From positions 1 through 64,000 of the forward strand of contig NZ_FZNN01000021.1 of the NCBI RefSeq assembly GCF_900188035.1: a stretch of DNA of 64,000 nt. Direction: 5' to 3'. Position numbers and translations under genes: made by a program. The number at the start of each line of letters is the position of its first letter. The first letter of the stretch is position 1. Under the pieces are notes generated by a model that worked only from the letters and a program-made list of their open reading frames with translations, had not been told where the DNA came from and did no database searches. Below, one piece after another: positions 46,320 through 54,653 of this stretch. Origin of the DNA: Puniceibacterium sediminis (GTDB lineage: Bacteria > Pseudomonadota > Alphaproteobacteria > Rhodobacterales > Rhodobacteraceae).

Positions 46320-47654
46320 TTATGCCCGCAAATCCGCGAGGGGCGGGCGGCGCATGGCCAGCAGGCCGGGCAACAGCGCGCAGATCAGCGACAGCGACAG
46401 GAACGCGGCGGCAAGGTGCAACTCGCTCCAGCCCGGTGTCGCACTGATCTGCACCGAAGTGCGCGCCGTGAGGATCCGCGACAATACCGCCGCCGCCCCG
46501 ATGCCAAGGCCAAAGCCGACAACCGTGCCAAGGGTCAGCAGTGTCGCCGCATAGCTCCAGACCACGGCCAGCAGGAAACGTGGTGCCGCGCCAAGTGCAC
46601 GCAGCACCGCCAGATTGCGCGCAAACAGCCGGGTGATCAGGACAAGCCCCGCCAATATCGCGGCGGCGACAAGGATCTGACTGACCACAGTGAGCAGCGA
46701 CATCGCCTCGCGGACGTCCGATGCCAGCCCGTGCAACTGGCTAAGCACCGCGCCGGGGAAAAAGGCCATCATGTCAGCGCGCGAAAATTCGGTGCGCAGC
46801 GCGTAGGCCTGAAACAGCTTTTCCGGCTTGACCAGAATTGCCGGGGTGCCGGGAAAGTTCTCGGGCGCGAAGGGCGGGCCCAACTGTTCTGCGGTCTCGG
46901 GCGTGTGGCCGTTGGCAAGGCCGTGCAGTTCCCACACAATCTCGACCGGAACAAGGATCGCACGGTCCCAGGGGCTGCCCGTGGCGGGCAGTTTGCCGAC
47001 GACTTTGTAGTGGATATCATGGTGGCCGTGATCATCCTCTTCGTCCATCGTTTCGACCGCGCCATGGGTGGGCACGACTTCGTCCCCGATGCCCAGCGGG
47101 ACAAGCGCCCCGACAACGGCCTCTTCGTGGTCGGCAAACATCCGGCCCTGCACGGACGCGCCCGACAGGTGGGTGATGAAGTCTGTGGTTGTGCCAACGA
47201 CGGGGTGCCCCTGCCAGCTGTCGCCGAACGCCAGAGGGGCGGCAAATGTAACGCCTTCGGCCCCGGCGATTTCGGCATATTGCGCACCGTTCAGCAGCGG
47301 CAGGTCGGTGGGCTGCAGATAGACGGCGGCAAGCATCGCGGTGATCTCGGATCCCGGCGCGGTGACGATCAGGTCAAATTTGTCCGCCGCGCGGGCGCTG
47401 CCCTGTCGCAAGCCGCGTTCCTGCGCGATCAGCCCGACACCCAGCGCGACCGATACGGCGACAAGGCCGGTAAAGACCAGGTTTACGGCGGCGTAGCGGC
47501 GCAGCATCGACGTGATCAGCGCCCCGGGCGCGAGTCCACGCAGAACCCAGATGCCGATCAGCACGGCCGGCAGCAGCAGGGCAACAAAGGTCACGGTGTC
47601 CTGCGCGGCGTTGGGCAGGTCAGCCCACAGGCGTGTCAGTGTTTCAGGCAGCAT
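46320..47654 (-). CDS. ABC transporter permease (FtsX/LolC/MacB-like) with His/Asp-rich loop
   Basis: Permease of 444 residues with an N-terminal helix, a large periplasmic domain and three C-terminal helices (about 310-430), the FtsX-type plan. The periplasmic domain has D-E-E-D-D-H-G-H-H-D-I-H at about 204-215, a likely metal-binding loop. ATG 47654 has GGAGG upstream; the longer frame to 47675 lacks it. It overlaps the ATPase gene. In vibrios, zinc-regulated (zrg) clusters combine such an ABC with a DUF3299 protein, which also lies next to this pair, so a zinc role is plausible. Confidence 0.8.
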   Translation of the reverse strand: MLPETLTRLWADLPNAAQDTVTFVALLLPAVLIGIWVLRGLAPGALITSMLRRYAAVNLVFTGLVAVSVALGVGLIAQERGLRQGSARAADKFDLIVTAPGSEITAMLAAVYLQPTDLPLLNGAQYAEIAGAEGVTFAAPLAFGDSWQGHPVVGTTTDFITHLSGASVQGRMFADHEEAVVGALVPLGIGDEVVPTHGAVETMDEEDDHGHHDIHYKVVGKLPATGSPWDRAILVPVEIVWELHGLANGHTPETAEQLGPPFAPENFPGTPAILVKPEKLFQAYALRTEFSRADMMAFFPGAVLSQLHGLASDVREAMSLLTVVSQILVAAAILAGLVLITRLFARNLAVLRALGAAPRFLLAVVWSYAATLLTLGTVVGFGLGIGAAAVLSRILTARTSVQISATPGWSELHLAAAFLSLSLICALLPGLLAMRRPPLADLRA

Positions 47655-48330
47655 GGGCGGCCTCCGGTGTGCCATCGCTTAGCGTCAGAACCCGGTTCAG
47701 ACGGCGCGACAGGGCCTCGTCATGGGTGACGCAAATCAGGCTTAGGCCCGTGGTTTGTGCGGCGGCGATCAGGTCATCCGTCAGCTGGTCGGCAGTGGCG
47801 CGGTCAAGGCTGGCCGTGGGCTCATCCGCCAGCAACACGGCGGGGTTCTGGGCCAGTGCGCGGGCCACGGCGATGCGCTGTCTTTCGCCGCCGGAATAGG
47901 TCGCGACCCGGCGCGGATCCCTTGGATCAATCCCAAGAGTGGTCAGCCAATGATCGGCCCGCTGCAAGATGCTGTCGCGGGCGGAACGAGGGGCGAACAG
48001 CCGGGCAACGGCGGCATTTTCCAGCGCCGGGAGTTCGTCGAACAGCAGGAAATCCTGAAAGATCTGCCCGATGTGCAGGCGGCGAAATGTGCTGAGTTGT
48101 GTTTCTGTCAGGCGGGCAAGGTCGGTGCCATCCCAGAGAACCTCGCCGCGCTGGACAGGCTGCAATCCGGCAAGCACATGCAGCAGCGTGGATTTACCGG
48201 CACCCGAAGGGCCACGGATGGCGAGACTTTGACCGGCGGGCAGCGAAAGGAATGGCAGGTCAAGAAGCATACGCCCGGAAGGTGCTGTGACACGCACATC
48301 GCGCAGGGAGAGGGACAGGGCAGAGGTCAT
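47644..48330 (-). CDS. ABC transporter ATP-binding protein (LolD/MacB-like)
   Basis: ATPase of 228 residues for the FtsX-type permease. Walker A GPSGAGKST, signature YSGGERQRIAVARAL and Walker B VLLADEPTASLD are all present. The LolD/MacB group serves mechanotransmission systems rather than classical import. Its stop overlaps the permease start by 11 bases. The DUF3299-like gene ends three bases upstream. Confidence 0.9.
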   Translation of the reverse strand: MTSALSLSLRDVRVTAPSGRMLLDLPFLSLPAGQSLAIRGPSGAGKSTLLHVLAGLQPVQRGEVLWDGTDLARLTETQLSTFRRLHIGQIFQDFLLFDELPALENAAVARLFAPRSARDSILQRADHWLTTLGIDPRDPRRVATYSGGERQRIAVARALAQNPAVLLADEPTASLDRATADQLTDDLIAAAQTTGLSLICVTHDEALSRRLNRVLTLSDGTPEAAHAA

Positions 48331-48332
48331 GG

Positions 48333-48761
48333 TCAGGCCCGCGCGAAGGTGGCGTTAGCGATCCGCACCTTGGAATAAAAGCCAAGATCGGGGTCAACGT
48401 AGTCGCCAAGTTCCAGCGTTCCGGTAACGTTGATCAAAACGTTGAACGGAACGACATCGACGATGCGGCGGGCATAGATGGCCAGCAGGTCGCGCGGCCA
48501 GGTGGTGCCGGGTTCGCAGAACGGACAGATGGCCATGGGCATCTTGGTCAGCACGAAGAATTGCGATTCCGCCTTGAGCGGTGGGGCCATGAAGCCGGAG
48601 ACGGTGATCTGTTCGCCTTGGTTCGTGAGGGCGAGGTCCGAAAAACTGAGATCCTTGTTGTAAAGATCGCGCATCTTGATGACGCCGGACTGGGCGGCAT
48701 GTCCGGGGTAGGGCAGGGCCATAGTCGCGGCGAGGGAGGTCAGGAAGGTGCGGCGCTGCAT
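48333..48761 (-). CDS. DUF3299-like Tat-exported protein
   Basis: Exported protein of 142 residues with a Tat-type start QRRTFLTSLAA and cleavage near HAA. MPMAICPFCEPGTTWP carries a Cys-Pro-Phe-Cys pair near residues 87-90, and NVTGTLELGDYVDPDLGFYSKV the family core. The GGAGA before ATG 48761 supports this start over ATG 48767. DUF3299 proteins sit beside MacB/LolD-type ABC genes in zinc-regulated clusters. It would be a periplasmic partner of the transporter encoded just downstream. Confidence 0.75.
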   Translation of the reverse strand: MQRRTFLTSLAATMALPYPGHAAQSGVIKMRDLYNKDLSFSDLALTNQGEQITVSGFMAPPLKAESQFFVLTKMPMAICPFCEPGTTWPRDLLAIYARRIVDVVPFNVLINVTGTLELGDYVDPDLGFYSKVRIANATFARA

Positions 48762-48794
48762 CTGCATTCTCCGGTGTAGCGGTTCCAAACGGGA

Positions 48795-48819
48795 AACCGG
48801 GCCGACGGGCGGCCCGGTT
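48795..48819 (-). terminator. Hairpin after the alkaline phosphatase gene
   Basis: AACCGGGCC (48795-48803) pairs with GGCCCGGTT (48811-48819) around a seven-base loop, between the alkaline phosphatase stop and the DUF3299-like start. A short T-rich run follows on the minus strand (TCCCGTTT). It may end or weaken transcription running from the phosphatase gene into the metal-ABC genes. Confidence 0.5.
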
Positions 48820-48839
48820 CGGATCGTGTCAGCCGGGGA

Positions 48840-50342
48840 TTATTCGGCTGTGACGGCCTGGTTCATCACGTGGAAGATCACGTTCTGCTCGATCACGCCG
48901 TTGAAGAGGTGCGCCCAGGGACCCTGTGCAAAGACGGCGACGTCTTCACCCGAGTGGGTCTCGGAGGATGTGGGGATCAGCGCCTGCTGGATGTAGTCGG
49001 CGTCCATCGCCTCTTCGTCGGTCACGTCGGGACGCGAACCGGCGTATGTGCCATCGGCCTGTTCGGTCAGGACCGAACCGACGCCATTCAGGTAACCCGC
49101 AACGGTGTAGGGCTTGCCATCGGCGCCAAGCAGCGGTTCGCCGGTGTTCATCATGCCGTTGTCGTTGATATCCATGCAGAGGCCCGTGATGTGCGACCCG
49201 CGACCGCAATAGCCGTTGAACGCGATGGCATGTTCATGGTCCGCGGTCACGATGATCAGCGTGTCCTCGGGGTTGGTCATCTCCATCGCCTTGCGGATGG
49301 CGGCGTTGAAGGCAACACCGTCCGTCAGGGTGCGGTGCAGGTTGCCGTCGTGGTTGGCGTGGTCGATACGGCCGGCTTCAACCGACATGTAAAAACCGTT
49401 TTCGTTGGATGACAGCGTCTTGATTGCCGCCTCGGTCATTTCGGCCAGCGACGGCTCTCCGGTGCGGTCCTGTTCGTACATCATGTGCGACGGTTCAAAC
49501 AGGCCGAGGATCGGAGCGTTACTGCCTGCCGTGGTCAGAGCAAGAAACTCTTCTTCGGTCTGGGCGTACTGGGCACCCATGGCCTGTGCTTCTTCGACCA
49601 GGTTACGGCCATCCGTGCGCTTGCCTGTCTTGCCTTCGGCATCGGTCACGTCCGTGCCGATAAAGTGACGGCGACCGCCACCCATGGCCACGTCGATCGT
49701 GCCGGCCTTCATTGCGGCGATCAGCTGGGCTGCGATGTCTTCCTGATTGGTGCAATCCTCGGGGACGGCGGTGTTGTCTTCCCAGTTGCGGTTCACGGTC
49801 TTGGAGTAGACAGCCGCAGGGGTCGCGTGGGTCAGGCGCGCGGTCGAGATGACGCCGACAGATTTGCCCATGCCGGAAACGATCTCGGCGAAGGTGGTCA
49901 GTTCGTGACCCTTCATGCCCGCGCAATCGTTCACCGCGACGGCGTCAGAGACGTTGATCATGGTGTTCTTGGATTTGACGCCGGTGTTCATCGCGGATGC
50001 GGTGGGGGCAGAGTCAGGCGTCTGGCCGTTGGTGGTGTAGGTTTTCACCAGAGCCGAGTTCGGGAAAGCTTCGTGCGGCTGGACGAAATCGTCACCGGTG
50101 CCGCCGTTCAACTGACCCTCGAACAGGCGGATGGCGTAGTTGGTGCCGACACCGTTGCCGTCACCGGTGAACAGGATCACGTTCTTGGCGCGGTTGGTGT
50201 TGGGCTGGTTGGCCATATGCGCGGCGATCACTTCCTGCGCGGCGGTGAACCAGGGATCGTCGGCCTGGGCGATTGTGGTCTGAGCGAATGCGGGTGCGGC
50301 GAGGGCGATTGCCGCAACGCCAGCAAGAAGGGTGCGTGTCAT
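48840..50342 (-). CDS. phoA: Alkaline phosphatase (PhoA family)
   Basis: Periplasmic phosphomonoesterase of 500 residues that frees phosphate from organic esters. The N-terminal Sec signal ends at AFAQ. The active serine is in TPDSAPTASAMNTG (about residues 108-121). Metal ligands lie in EAGRIDHANH and TADHEHAIAF, and GEDV/THSGEDVAVFA is near the end. A Pho box with 22-base spacing lies just upstream. It is convergent on nothing; the DUF3299-like gene follows on the same strand after a hairpin. Confidence 0.92.
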   Translation of the reverse strand: MTRTLLAGVAAIALAAPAFAQTTIAQADDPWFTAAQEVIAAHMANQPNTNRAKNVILFTGDGNGVGTNYAIRLFEGQLNGGTGDDFVQPHEAFPNSALVKTYTTNGQTPDSAPTASAMNTGVKSKNTMINVSDAVAVNDCAGMKGHELTTFAEIVSGMGKSVGVISTARLTHATPAAVYSKTVNRNWEDNTAVPEDCTNQEDIAAQLIAAMKAGTIDVAMGGGRRHFIGTDVTDAEGKTGKRTDGRNLVEEAQAMGAQYAQTEEEFLALTTAGSNAPILGLFEPSHMMYEQDRTGEPSLAEMTEAAIKTLSSNENGFYMSVEAGRIDHANHDGNLHRTLTDGVAFNAAIRKAMEMTNPEDTLIIVTADHEHAIAFNGYCGRGSHITGLCMDINDNGMMNTGEPLLGADGKPYTVAGYLNGVGSVLTEQADGTYAGSRPDVTDEEAMDADYIQQALIPTSSETHSGEDVAVFAQGPWAHLFNGVIEQNVIFHVMNQAVTAE

Positions 50343-50387
50343 GGGAGACTCCTGAATACTTCGGTGGGGCCGGGGTAGTCGGGTTCT

Positions 50388-50416
50388 GTGACAGTTTTAT
50401 TTGGGTTTTGTGACAG
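50388..50416 (-). promoter_or_regulatory. Pho box before alkaline phosphatase
   Basis: On the minus strand CTGTCAC occurs twice with starts 22 bases apart (plus-strand GTGACAG at 50388-50394 and 50410-50416), leaving room for a degenerate middle copy at the usual 11-base spacing. CTGTCAY repeats at 11-base spacing are the PhoB-binding pattern. It lies about 45-75 bases before the phosphatase start, consistent with phosphate-starvation control. Confidence 0.75.
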
Positions 50417-50515
50417 GTTGATGAGGGGCGCAGGGTGACCGGAAAAAGGCAGAGACGCGGGCGCAATCGCCTGCCTGATGTGGCGACCCTTGGGCCGGAG
50501 GGGCCGTGAAACCCT

Positions 50516-50559
50516 CGTATGGCATGCGTATGGAAACCGTATGGTTTTCGTATGGCTGC
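50516..50559. repeat. Four tandem CGTATGG words at exact 11-base period
   Basis: CGTATGG starts at 50516, 50527, 50538 and 50549. Each copy is followed by four non-conserved bases (CATG, AAAC, TTTT, CTGC). A degenerate fifth unit (CGTGAAA) fits the same period at 50505. Eleven bases is about one helix turn, so all words face the same side of the DNA. It is 170-220 bases upstream of the phosphatase start. This looks like a binding array for an OmpR/PhoB-type regulator other than PhoB; the regulator is not known. Confidence 0.8.
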
Positions 50560-50662
50560 GCCGCCATACCGGCGGCGCGGCCACGACGCTCTCTGCCAGA
50601 GTGAGAGGGGGTGTGTTCGGCGGGTGTGCGTGACAAACCTGCCATTGGGCAGCACAGCTCCT

Positions 50663-51466
50663 TTAGCTGAGATCACCGCTTCGTTTGTTGGCGCAGTCGA
50701 TCCAGTCAGAGGCGAAATCGACTAGAGATCGAAAATCGCATACCTTGCATTCGGCACCTCCGAATTTTCCGAAAGAAACGGCGCCGGCTTTTTCGAACGC
50801 CTCACCAATTGCCGGAAACAGTCGGTTCATATCATCTGCTACGTCGGGTGTTTCGATCCATGACCCGTTGGGGCCACCGTTCTTGAAGCGCCGCGTCTTG
50901 GTCCGCTTGTGTTGTGCAAAGGTCTCGGCTGTGTGAAGGGCTGAGCATCGGTTCCAGCCGACCCCGATCAGCAAGATCTTCATGGCATGGCGATCACGAA
51001 GCTTCCCAAGGGGCGTTTTCTCGCCCGTTGCCCACGCGAGGCTGTGCTCCTTGAGAAAGTCGTTTGCTTTCTCGCCATTGAGGCAGATCGATACAGCCGG
51101 GTGGTCGCTGCGTTGGGTTCCCGGCCAGGTTCTGAAAGTCTCCGCAATGACACCCATGCCAGACGTTGGGGATTTCGCTACATCGAAACCGGGGACCGCG
51201 TCTTCGATTTCGGCAGTCTGGTCTTGGGTTAAACGGGACGGATCAACTCCAGCAGGAAAGTAGGCGTCGGAAGAGAACCCGGGCATTCCTACAAGACCTG
51301 TTCCACCCACCGTTTTCAGAAGGCTTTCCACAACTGTTCGGGCACCGCCCACGGTAGCGCCTACGGCACTCATCGAGCCATGCACAAAAAGTCCGTCTCC
51401 CGCGTGAACGCCGAGCGATATAAGATCATCGAGAAGGCTTGTCTGGGTATGAAGTACGGCAACCAT
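50663..51466 (-). CDS. AAC(3)-family N-acetyltransferase
   Basis: Acetyl-CoA dependent acetyltransferase of 267 residues in the aminoglycoside 3-N-acetyltransferase fold. LFVHGSMSAVG, MPGFSSDAYFP and QRSDHPAVSICLNG are typical segments. Real family members include many non-resistance enzymes, so resistance should not be assumed. ATG 51466 leaves the usual short lead; ATG 51508 is an alternative. The gene and its surroundings (50640-51620) look lower in GC than neighbouring genes, which suggests recent transfer. Confidence 0.78.
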   Translation of the reverse strand: MVAVLHTQTSLLDDLISLGVHAGDGLFVHGSMSAVGATVGGARTVVESLLKTVGGTGLVGMPGFSSDAYFPAGVDPSRLTQDQTAEIEDAVPGFDVAKSPTSGMGVIAETFRTWPGTQRSDHPAVSICLNGEKANDFLKEHSLAWATGEKTPLGKLRDRHAMKILLIGVGWNRCSALHTAETFAQHKRTKTRRFKNGGPNGSWIETPDVADDMNRLFPAIGEAFEKAGAVSFGKFGGAECKVCDFRSLVDFASDWIDCANKRSGDLS

Positions 51467-51628
51467 ACGCCTGACTATCACCATTTCTGCGGATGCAACA
51501 TCCGTCAAAGTGGGCTCAATGCAGGCATTCGTGGCGGAATGATTGCGCCCGATGGGAGCGCAATCATCATGATGTATGCAAACGGCTTGCGTGGAAACTG
51601 CGGCCGTTTGTCTGGGACGTCCGGCGGA

Positions 51629-52687
51629 TCAGTTCAGGTCGCTGGCGTAGCCCTTGGTCAGGTCGGCTTCGGCTTCGGATACGGCCGAGGTGAGCGCGTC
51701 AAAGATTTCCGGTCCGCCTTCGACGTTCTCCTGGAACCAGTCGTAGACCGGCTCGGCGGCCTTGCGGAAGGCTTCCTTTTCTTCGGGCGTCGGCACGTAG
51801 AGATCGCCGCCGTCTGCCACGAAATCCTGATAGGCCTGGATCGACTTGCGCTTGGGGCTGGCGAATGTGGCCTGCTGGAGTTCGGCAAAGCCGTCAACCA
51901 CGACGCGGCGCATATCTTCGGGCATGGACAGGAACTTTTCGTTGTTCATCACCCAGATCGCGCCCATGTAGGCGTGCCCGTCCAGTGTCATGTACTTCAG
52001 CCCCGCCTCGGGGAACTTCATGTTCATGATGTCGGTGATGCCGTTCTTGGACCCTTCGACCACGCCGGTTTGCAAGGATGTGAACAGCTCGGGCCAGGAA
52101 ATCGGCGTGGGGGATGCGCCCATTGCCTTGACCAGTTCCTGCGGCAGGTCGGCGACAACTGTGCGGATCTTGAGACCGGCCAGATCCTCGGGTTTGGTCA
52201 CGCGGCGCTGGGTGTTGGCAAAGTTGCGCCAGCCGCCGGTGTTGCCGATGGTCATGATGCGGATGGAGTCGCCCGACGATGCCAGCGCCATGGTGCGCAT
52301 GGTGCGGGTGAAGTCGCCCGACAACACGGCCTCGGCCACGCGGTCGCTGGACATGAGGTACGGCAGGTCCAGAACCTGCACATAGGGAAAGATGCCCGCA
52401 GCGCCGCCCGAGGTTGTGACGAAGACGTCGATGGACCCGTCCGCCACGCCCTGAAGGCATTCCGCCCCGCCTGAACACAGCTGCGTGCCGATGAACAGTT
52501 CGACCGCGATGGCGCCGTTCGATGCGGATTCGACGTAATTCTTGAACACGACGAGGCCGTCGTAATCTTCGTCATTTTCGTTGGAATTTGCGGTGGCGCG
52601 GATGGTGAAATCCTGCGCCGCGGCGCCTATCGCGCTGGTGGCGAGCAGTGCGGCGGTAAGCGCCACCTTTGTCAGACCTTTGAACAT
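51629..52687 (-). CDS. TRAP transporter substrate-binding protein (DctP type)
   Basis: Periplasmic binding protein of 352 residues with a Sec signal (TKVALTAALLATSAIGAAAQ). FTIRATANSNENDEDYDGLVVF begins the fold, and LAGLKIRTVVADLPQELVKAMGASPTPISWPELFTSLQTGVVEG shows the central arginine helix and typical DctP core. It is the last gene of a minus-strand run with DctM, DctQ, flavin reductase, aldo-keto reductase and monooxygenase genes. It would decide what enters; sulfoquinovose or a glycoside of it is the proposed substrate. Confidence 0.9.
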   Translation of the reverse strand: MFKGLTKVALTAALLATSAIGAAAQDFTIRATANSNENDEDYDGLVVFKNYVESASNGAIAVELFIGTQLCSGGAECLQGVADGSIDVFVTTSGGAAGIFPYVQVLDLPYLMSSDRVAEAVLSGDFTRTMRTMALASSGDSIRIMTIGNTGGWRNFANTQRRVTKPEDLAGLKIRTVVADLPQELVKAMGASPTPISWPELFTSLQTGVVEGSKNGITDIMNMKFPEAGLKYMTLDGHAYMGAIWVMNNEKFLSMPEDMRRVVVDGFAELQQATFASPKRKSIQAYQDFVADGGDLYVPTPEEKEAFRKAAEPVYDWFQENVEGGPEIFDALTSAVSEAEADLTKGYASDLN

Positions 52688-52726
52688 GTTTCTCTCTCCC
52701 TGTTGTGTGGTCGTATCTTTGGTCGG

Positions 52727-54016
52727 TTATTGGACAAATCCCGCAAGGCGCGGGACCGTCAGCGAAAGCGCCGGGATGAAGGTGATCAGGAAGATCACCA
52801 CCACCTCGACAGCCAGAAATGGCAGGATGGCCTTGGCAATCGTTTCGACCCGTTCGCCCGAGACCGAGCTTGCGACGAACAGCACCAGCCCCATCGGCGG
52901 CGTGGCAAGGCCAACGGTCAGGTTGACCGACATGATGATCGCGAAATGTACCGGGTCGATGCCAAGGCTGACAAAGATCGGCCCAAGGATCGGGCCAAGG
53001 ATGATGATTGCGGGGCCGGCGTCCAGAAACATGCCGACGACGAACAGCAGCAGGTTGATCAGGAACAGCAGGATCAGTGGATTGTCGCTGAGCGCGAGGA
53101 TAAAGGCGGCCAGATGTTCGGGGGCGTGGGACAGGCTTACCACCGTCTTGAACGCCATGGCGGCCCCGACCAGCAGCAGCACCACCGCCGATGTCATGGC
53201 CGCGCGGGACAGCACGTCGGGCAGGTCGCGCAGGGTCAGCGTGCGCAGGACGAACATGCCGATGAGGATGGCATAGGCGACGGCGATGGCTGCGGCTTCG
53301 GTCGGGGTGAAGACGCCGCCAAGGATGCCGCCAAGGATGATCACTGGTGTGAGCAGCGGAAAGAATGCCTTGAGCGACGCCTGCCCGCGTTCGGGCCAGG
53401 TCGCCTTGGTCCGTGACGCGGGGAAATCGTAGCGGTTGGCCATGACCTTGACCATCAGCATCAGCCCCAGCCCGACGAGGATGCCCGGGACGATCCCGGC
53501 CAGAAACAGCGCGGCGACGGATTCACCCATGACATAGGCATAGATGATCATGATGCCAGAGGGCGGGATGATCGGGCCGATCACGGATGAGGCGGCGGTG
53601 ATGGCGGCGGCGAAACGGCGGGTATAGCCCTCACGCTCCATCGCGGGGATCAGCATCGACCCCAGCGCAGATGTATCCGCCACGGCAGAGCCGGAAAGCC
53701 CCGCGAAGAGCATCGAAGACAGGATGTTCACATGGGCAAGGCCACCGCGAAAGTGGCCCATCATGGCCTGCGAAAACTCGACCAGCCGCAGGGTGATGCC
53801 GCCGCGGTTCATGAGTTCCCCGGCCAGCATGAAGAACGGAATGGCCATGAGAGGGAAGCTGTCCATGCCGTTGTAGACATTGCGGTAAAGCAGCGACAGA
53901 TCGCGTTCCTGGCCGTTCAGCAGCAGCAGGATTCCGGGTGCGGCAAGCATTCCAAAGAACACCGGCAGGCCCAGCATGAGGAACAGCAGAAACAGGGGCA
54001 GGAACCAGACCAGCAT
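52727..54016 (-). CDS. TRAP transporter large permease (DctM type)
   Basis: Channel subunit of 429 residues with about twelve helices. GSAVADTSALGSMLIPAMEREGY and SVIGPIIPPSGIMIIYAYV are the signature parts of DctM. Its start immediately follows the DctQ stop with no gap, so translation is coupled. It forms the second TRAP set of this window. Confidence 0.93.
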   Translation of the reverse strand: MLVWFLPLFLLFLMLGLPVFFGMLAAPGILLLLNGQERDLSLLYRNVYNGMDSFPLMAIPFFMLAGELMNRGGITLRLVEFSQAMMGHFRGGLAHVNILSSMLFAGLSGSAVADTSALGSMLIPAMEREGYTRRFAAAITAASSVIGPIIPPSGIMIIYAYVMGESVAALFLAGIVPGILVGLGLMLMVKVMANRYDFPASRTKATWPERGQASLKAFFPLLTPVIILGGILGGVFTPTEAAAIAVAYAILIGMFVLRTLTLRDLPDVLSRAAMTSAVVLLLVGAAMAFKTVVSLSHAPEHLAAFILALSDNPLILLFLINLLLFVVGMFLDAGPAIIILGPILGPIFVSLGIDPVHFAIIMSVNLTVGLATPPMGLVLFVASSVSGERVETIAKAILPFLAVEVVVIFLITFIPALSLTVPRLAGFVQ

Positions 54017-54601
54017 CTATTCGACCCTCAACTCGGCATCCATCACCGGACGCAGGCGCGCGCCATGCCCCAGCATGGCGATCAGGGACCGCAGAACCAG
54101 TTCCACATTCACCGCCAGCAGCAGGATCAGCCCGGTGTAAAGCGACAGATACATCCAGGCGAGCTTGATCTTGAAGCCCTTCATGCCGATCCATTCCATC
54201 GGGACGCGCAGGGACGAAGACGCAAACATCCATCCCGAGGTGACGTGCTTCTGACCCAGTTCCAGACCCATGATCAGGACCGCGCCGGACAGCAGCAGCA
54301 GGAGCAGCGACAGCGCCGCGCCAAGGCTGCGCGGCAGCAGGGCTGTCAGCATGTCGATGGCAACGAATCCGCCCCGACGGTAGGCCGAAGGCGCAATCAG
54401 CCCCGTCATCCAGAGCATGAGGAACCGTGCGGCCTCTTCCGGCCAGGGCAGGGCGTTGTTCAGGACGTAGCGGAAAAACACCTGCAACAGGATGCAGACC
54501 ACCATCAGCGCAATCGCGACAATGGCCAGCGCGCGGCCCAGCCGCAGCACGTGGTCCAGCGCTATTTGCAGGGGGCGTAGAATCCCCAGCAACATGGCCA
54601 T
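54017..54601 (-). CDS. TRAP transporter small permease (DctQ type)
   Basis: Small permease of 194 residues with four helices. LQVFFRYVLNNALPWPEEAARFLMLWM is the hallmark DctQ segment. ATG 54601 has GGGAGGAGGA upstream; longer in-frame starts to 54691 are unlikely. A second ATG two codons later is also possible. Stop is directly followed by the DctM start. Confidence 0.88.
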   Translation of the reverse strand: MAMLLGILRPLQIALDHVLRLGRALAIVAIALMVVCILLQVFFRYVLNNALPWPEEAARFLMLWMTGLIAPSAYRRGGFVAIDMLTALLPRSLGAALSLLLLLLSGAVLIMGLELGQKHVTSGWMFASSSLRVPMEWIGMKGFKIKLAWMYLSLYTGLILLLAVNVELVLRSLIAMLGHGARLRPVMDAELRVE

Positions 54602-54653
54602 CGGTCTCCTCCTCCCACTCATGCCCCCACGTTTTGTTGTCTCTGAGGGCGGT

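Larger units (their letters stand above)
50343..50662. other. Long upstream region of alkaline phosphatase
   Basis: No gene is supported in this 320-base region. It holds the Pho box (50388-50416) and the four-copy CGTATGG array (50516-50559). Everything points to it being a regulatory region for the phosphatase gene read on the minus strand. Confidence 0.55.

Noticed and set aside
46209-47729. 506-codon open frame on the plus strand
   Set aside because: Antisense to the ABC permease gene, with no recognisable domain.
50663-51508. Calling the AAC(3)-fold gene an antibiotic-resistance gene
   Set aside because: The fold includes many enzymes of other function and no resistance context (cassette, integron) is visible.
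51380-52474. 364-codon open frame on the plus strand
   Set aside because: Mostly antisense to the DctP gene; no family recognised.
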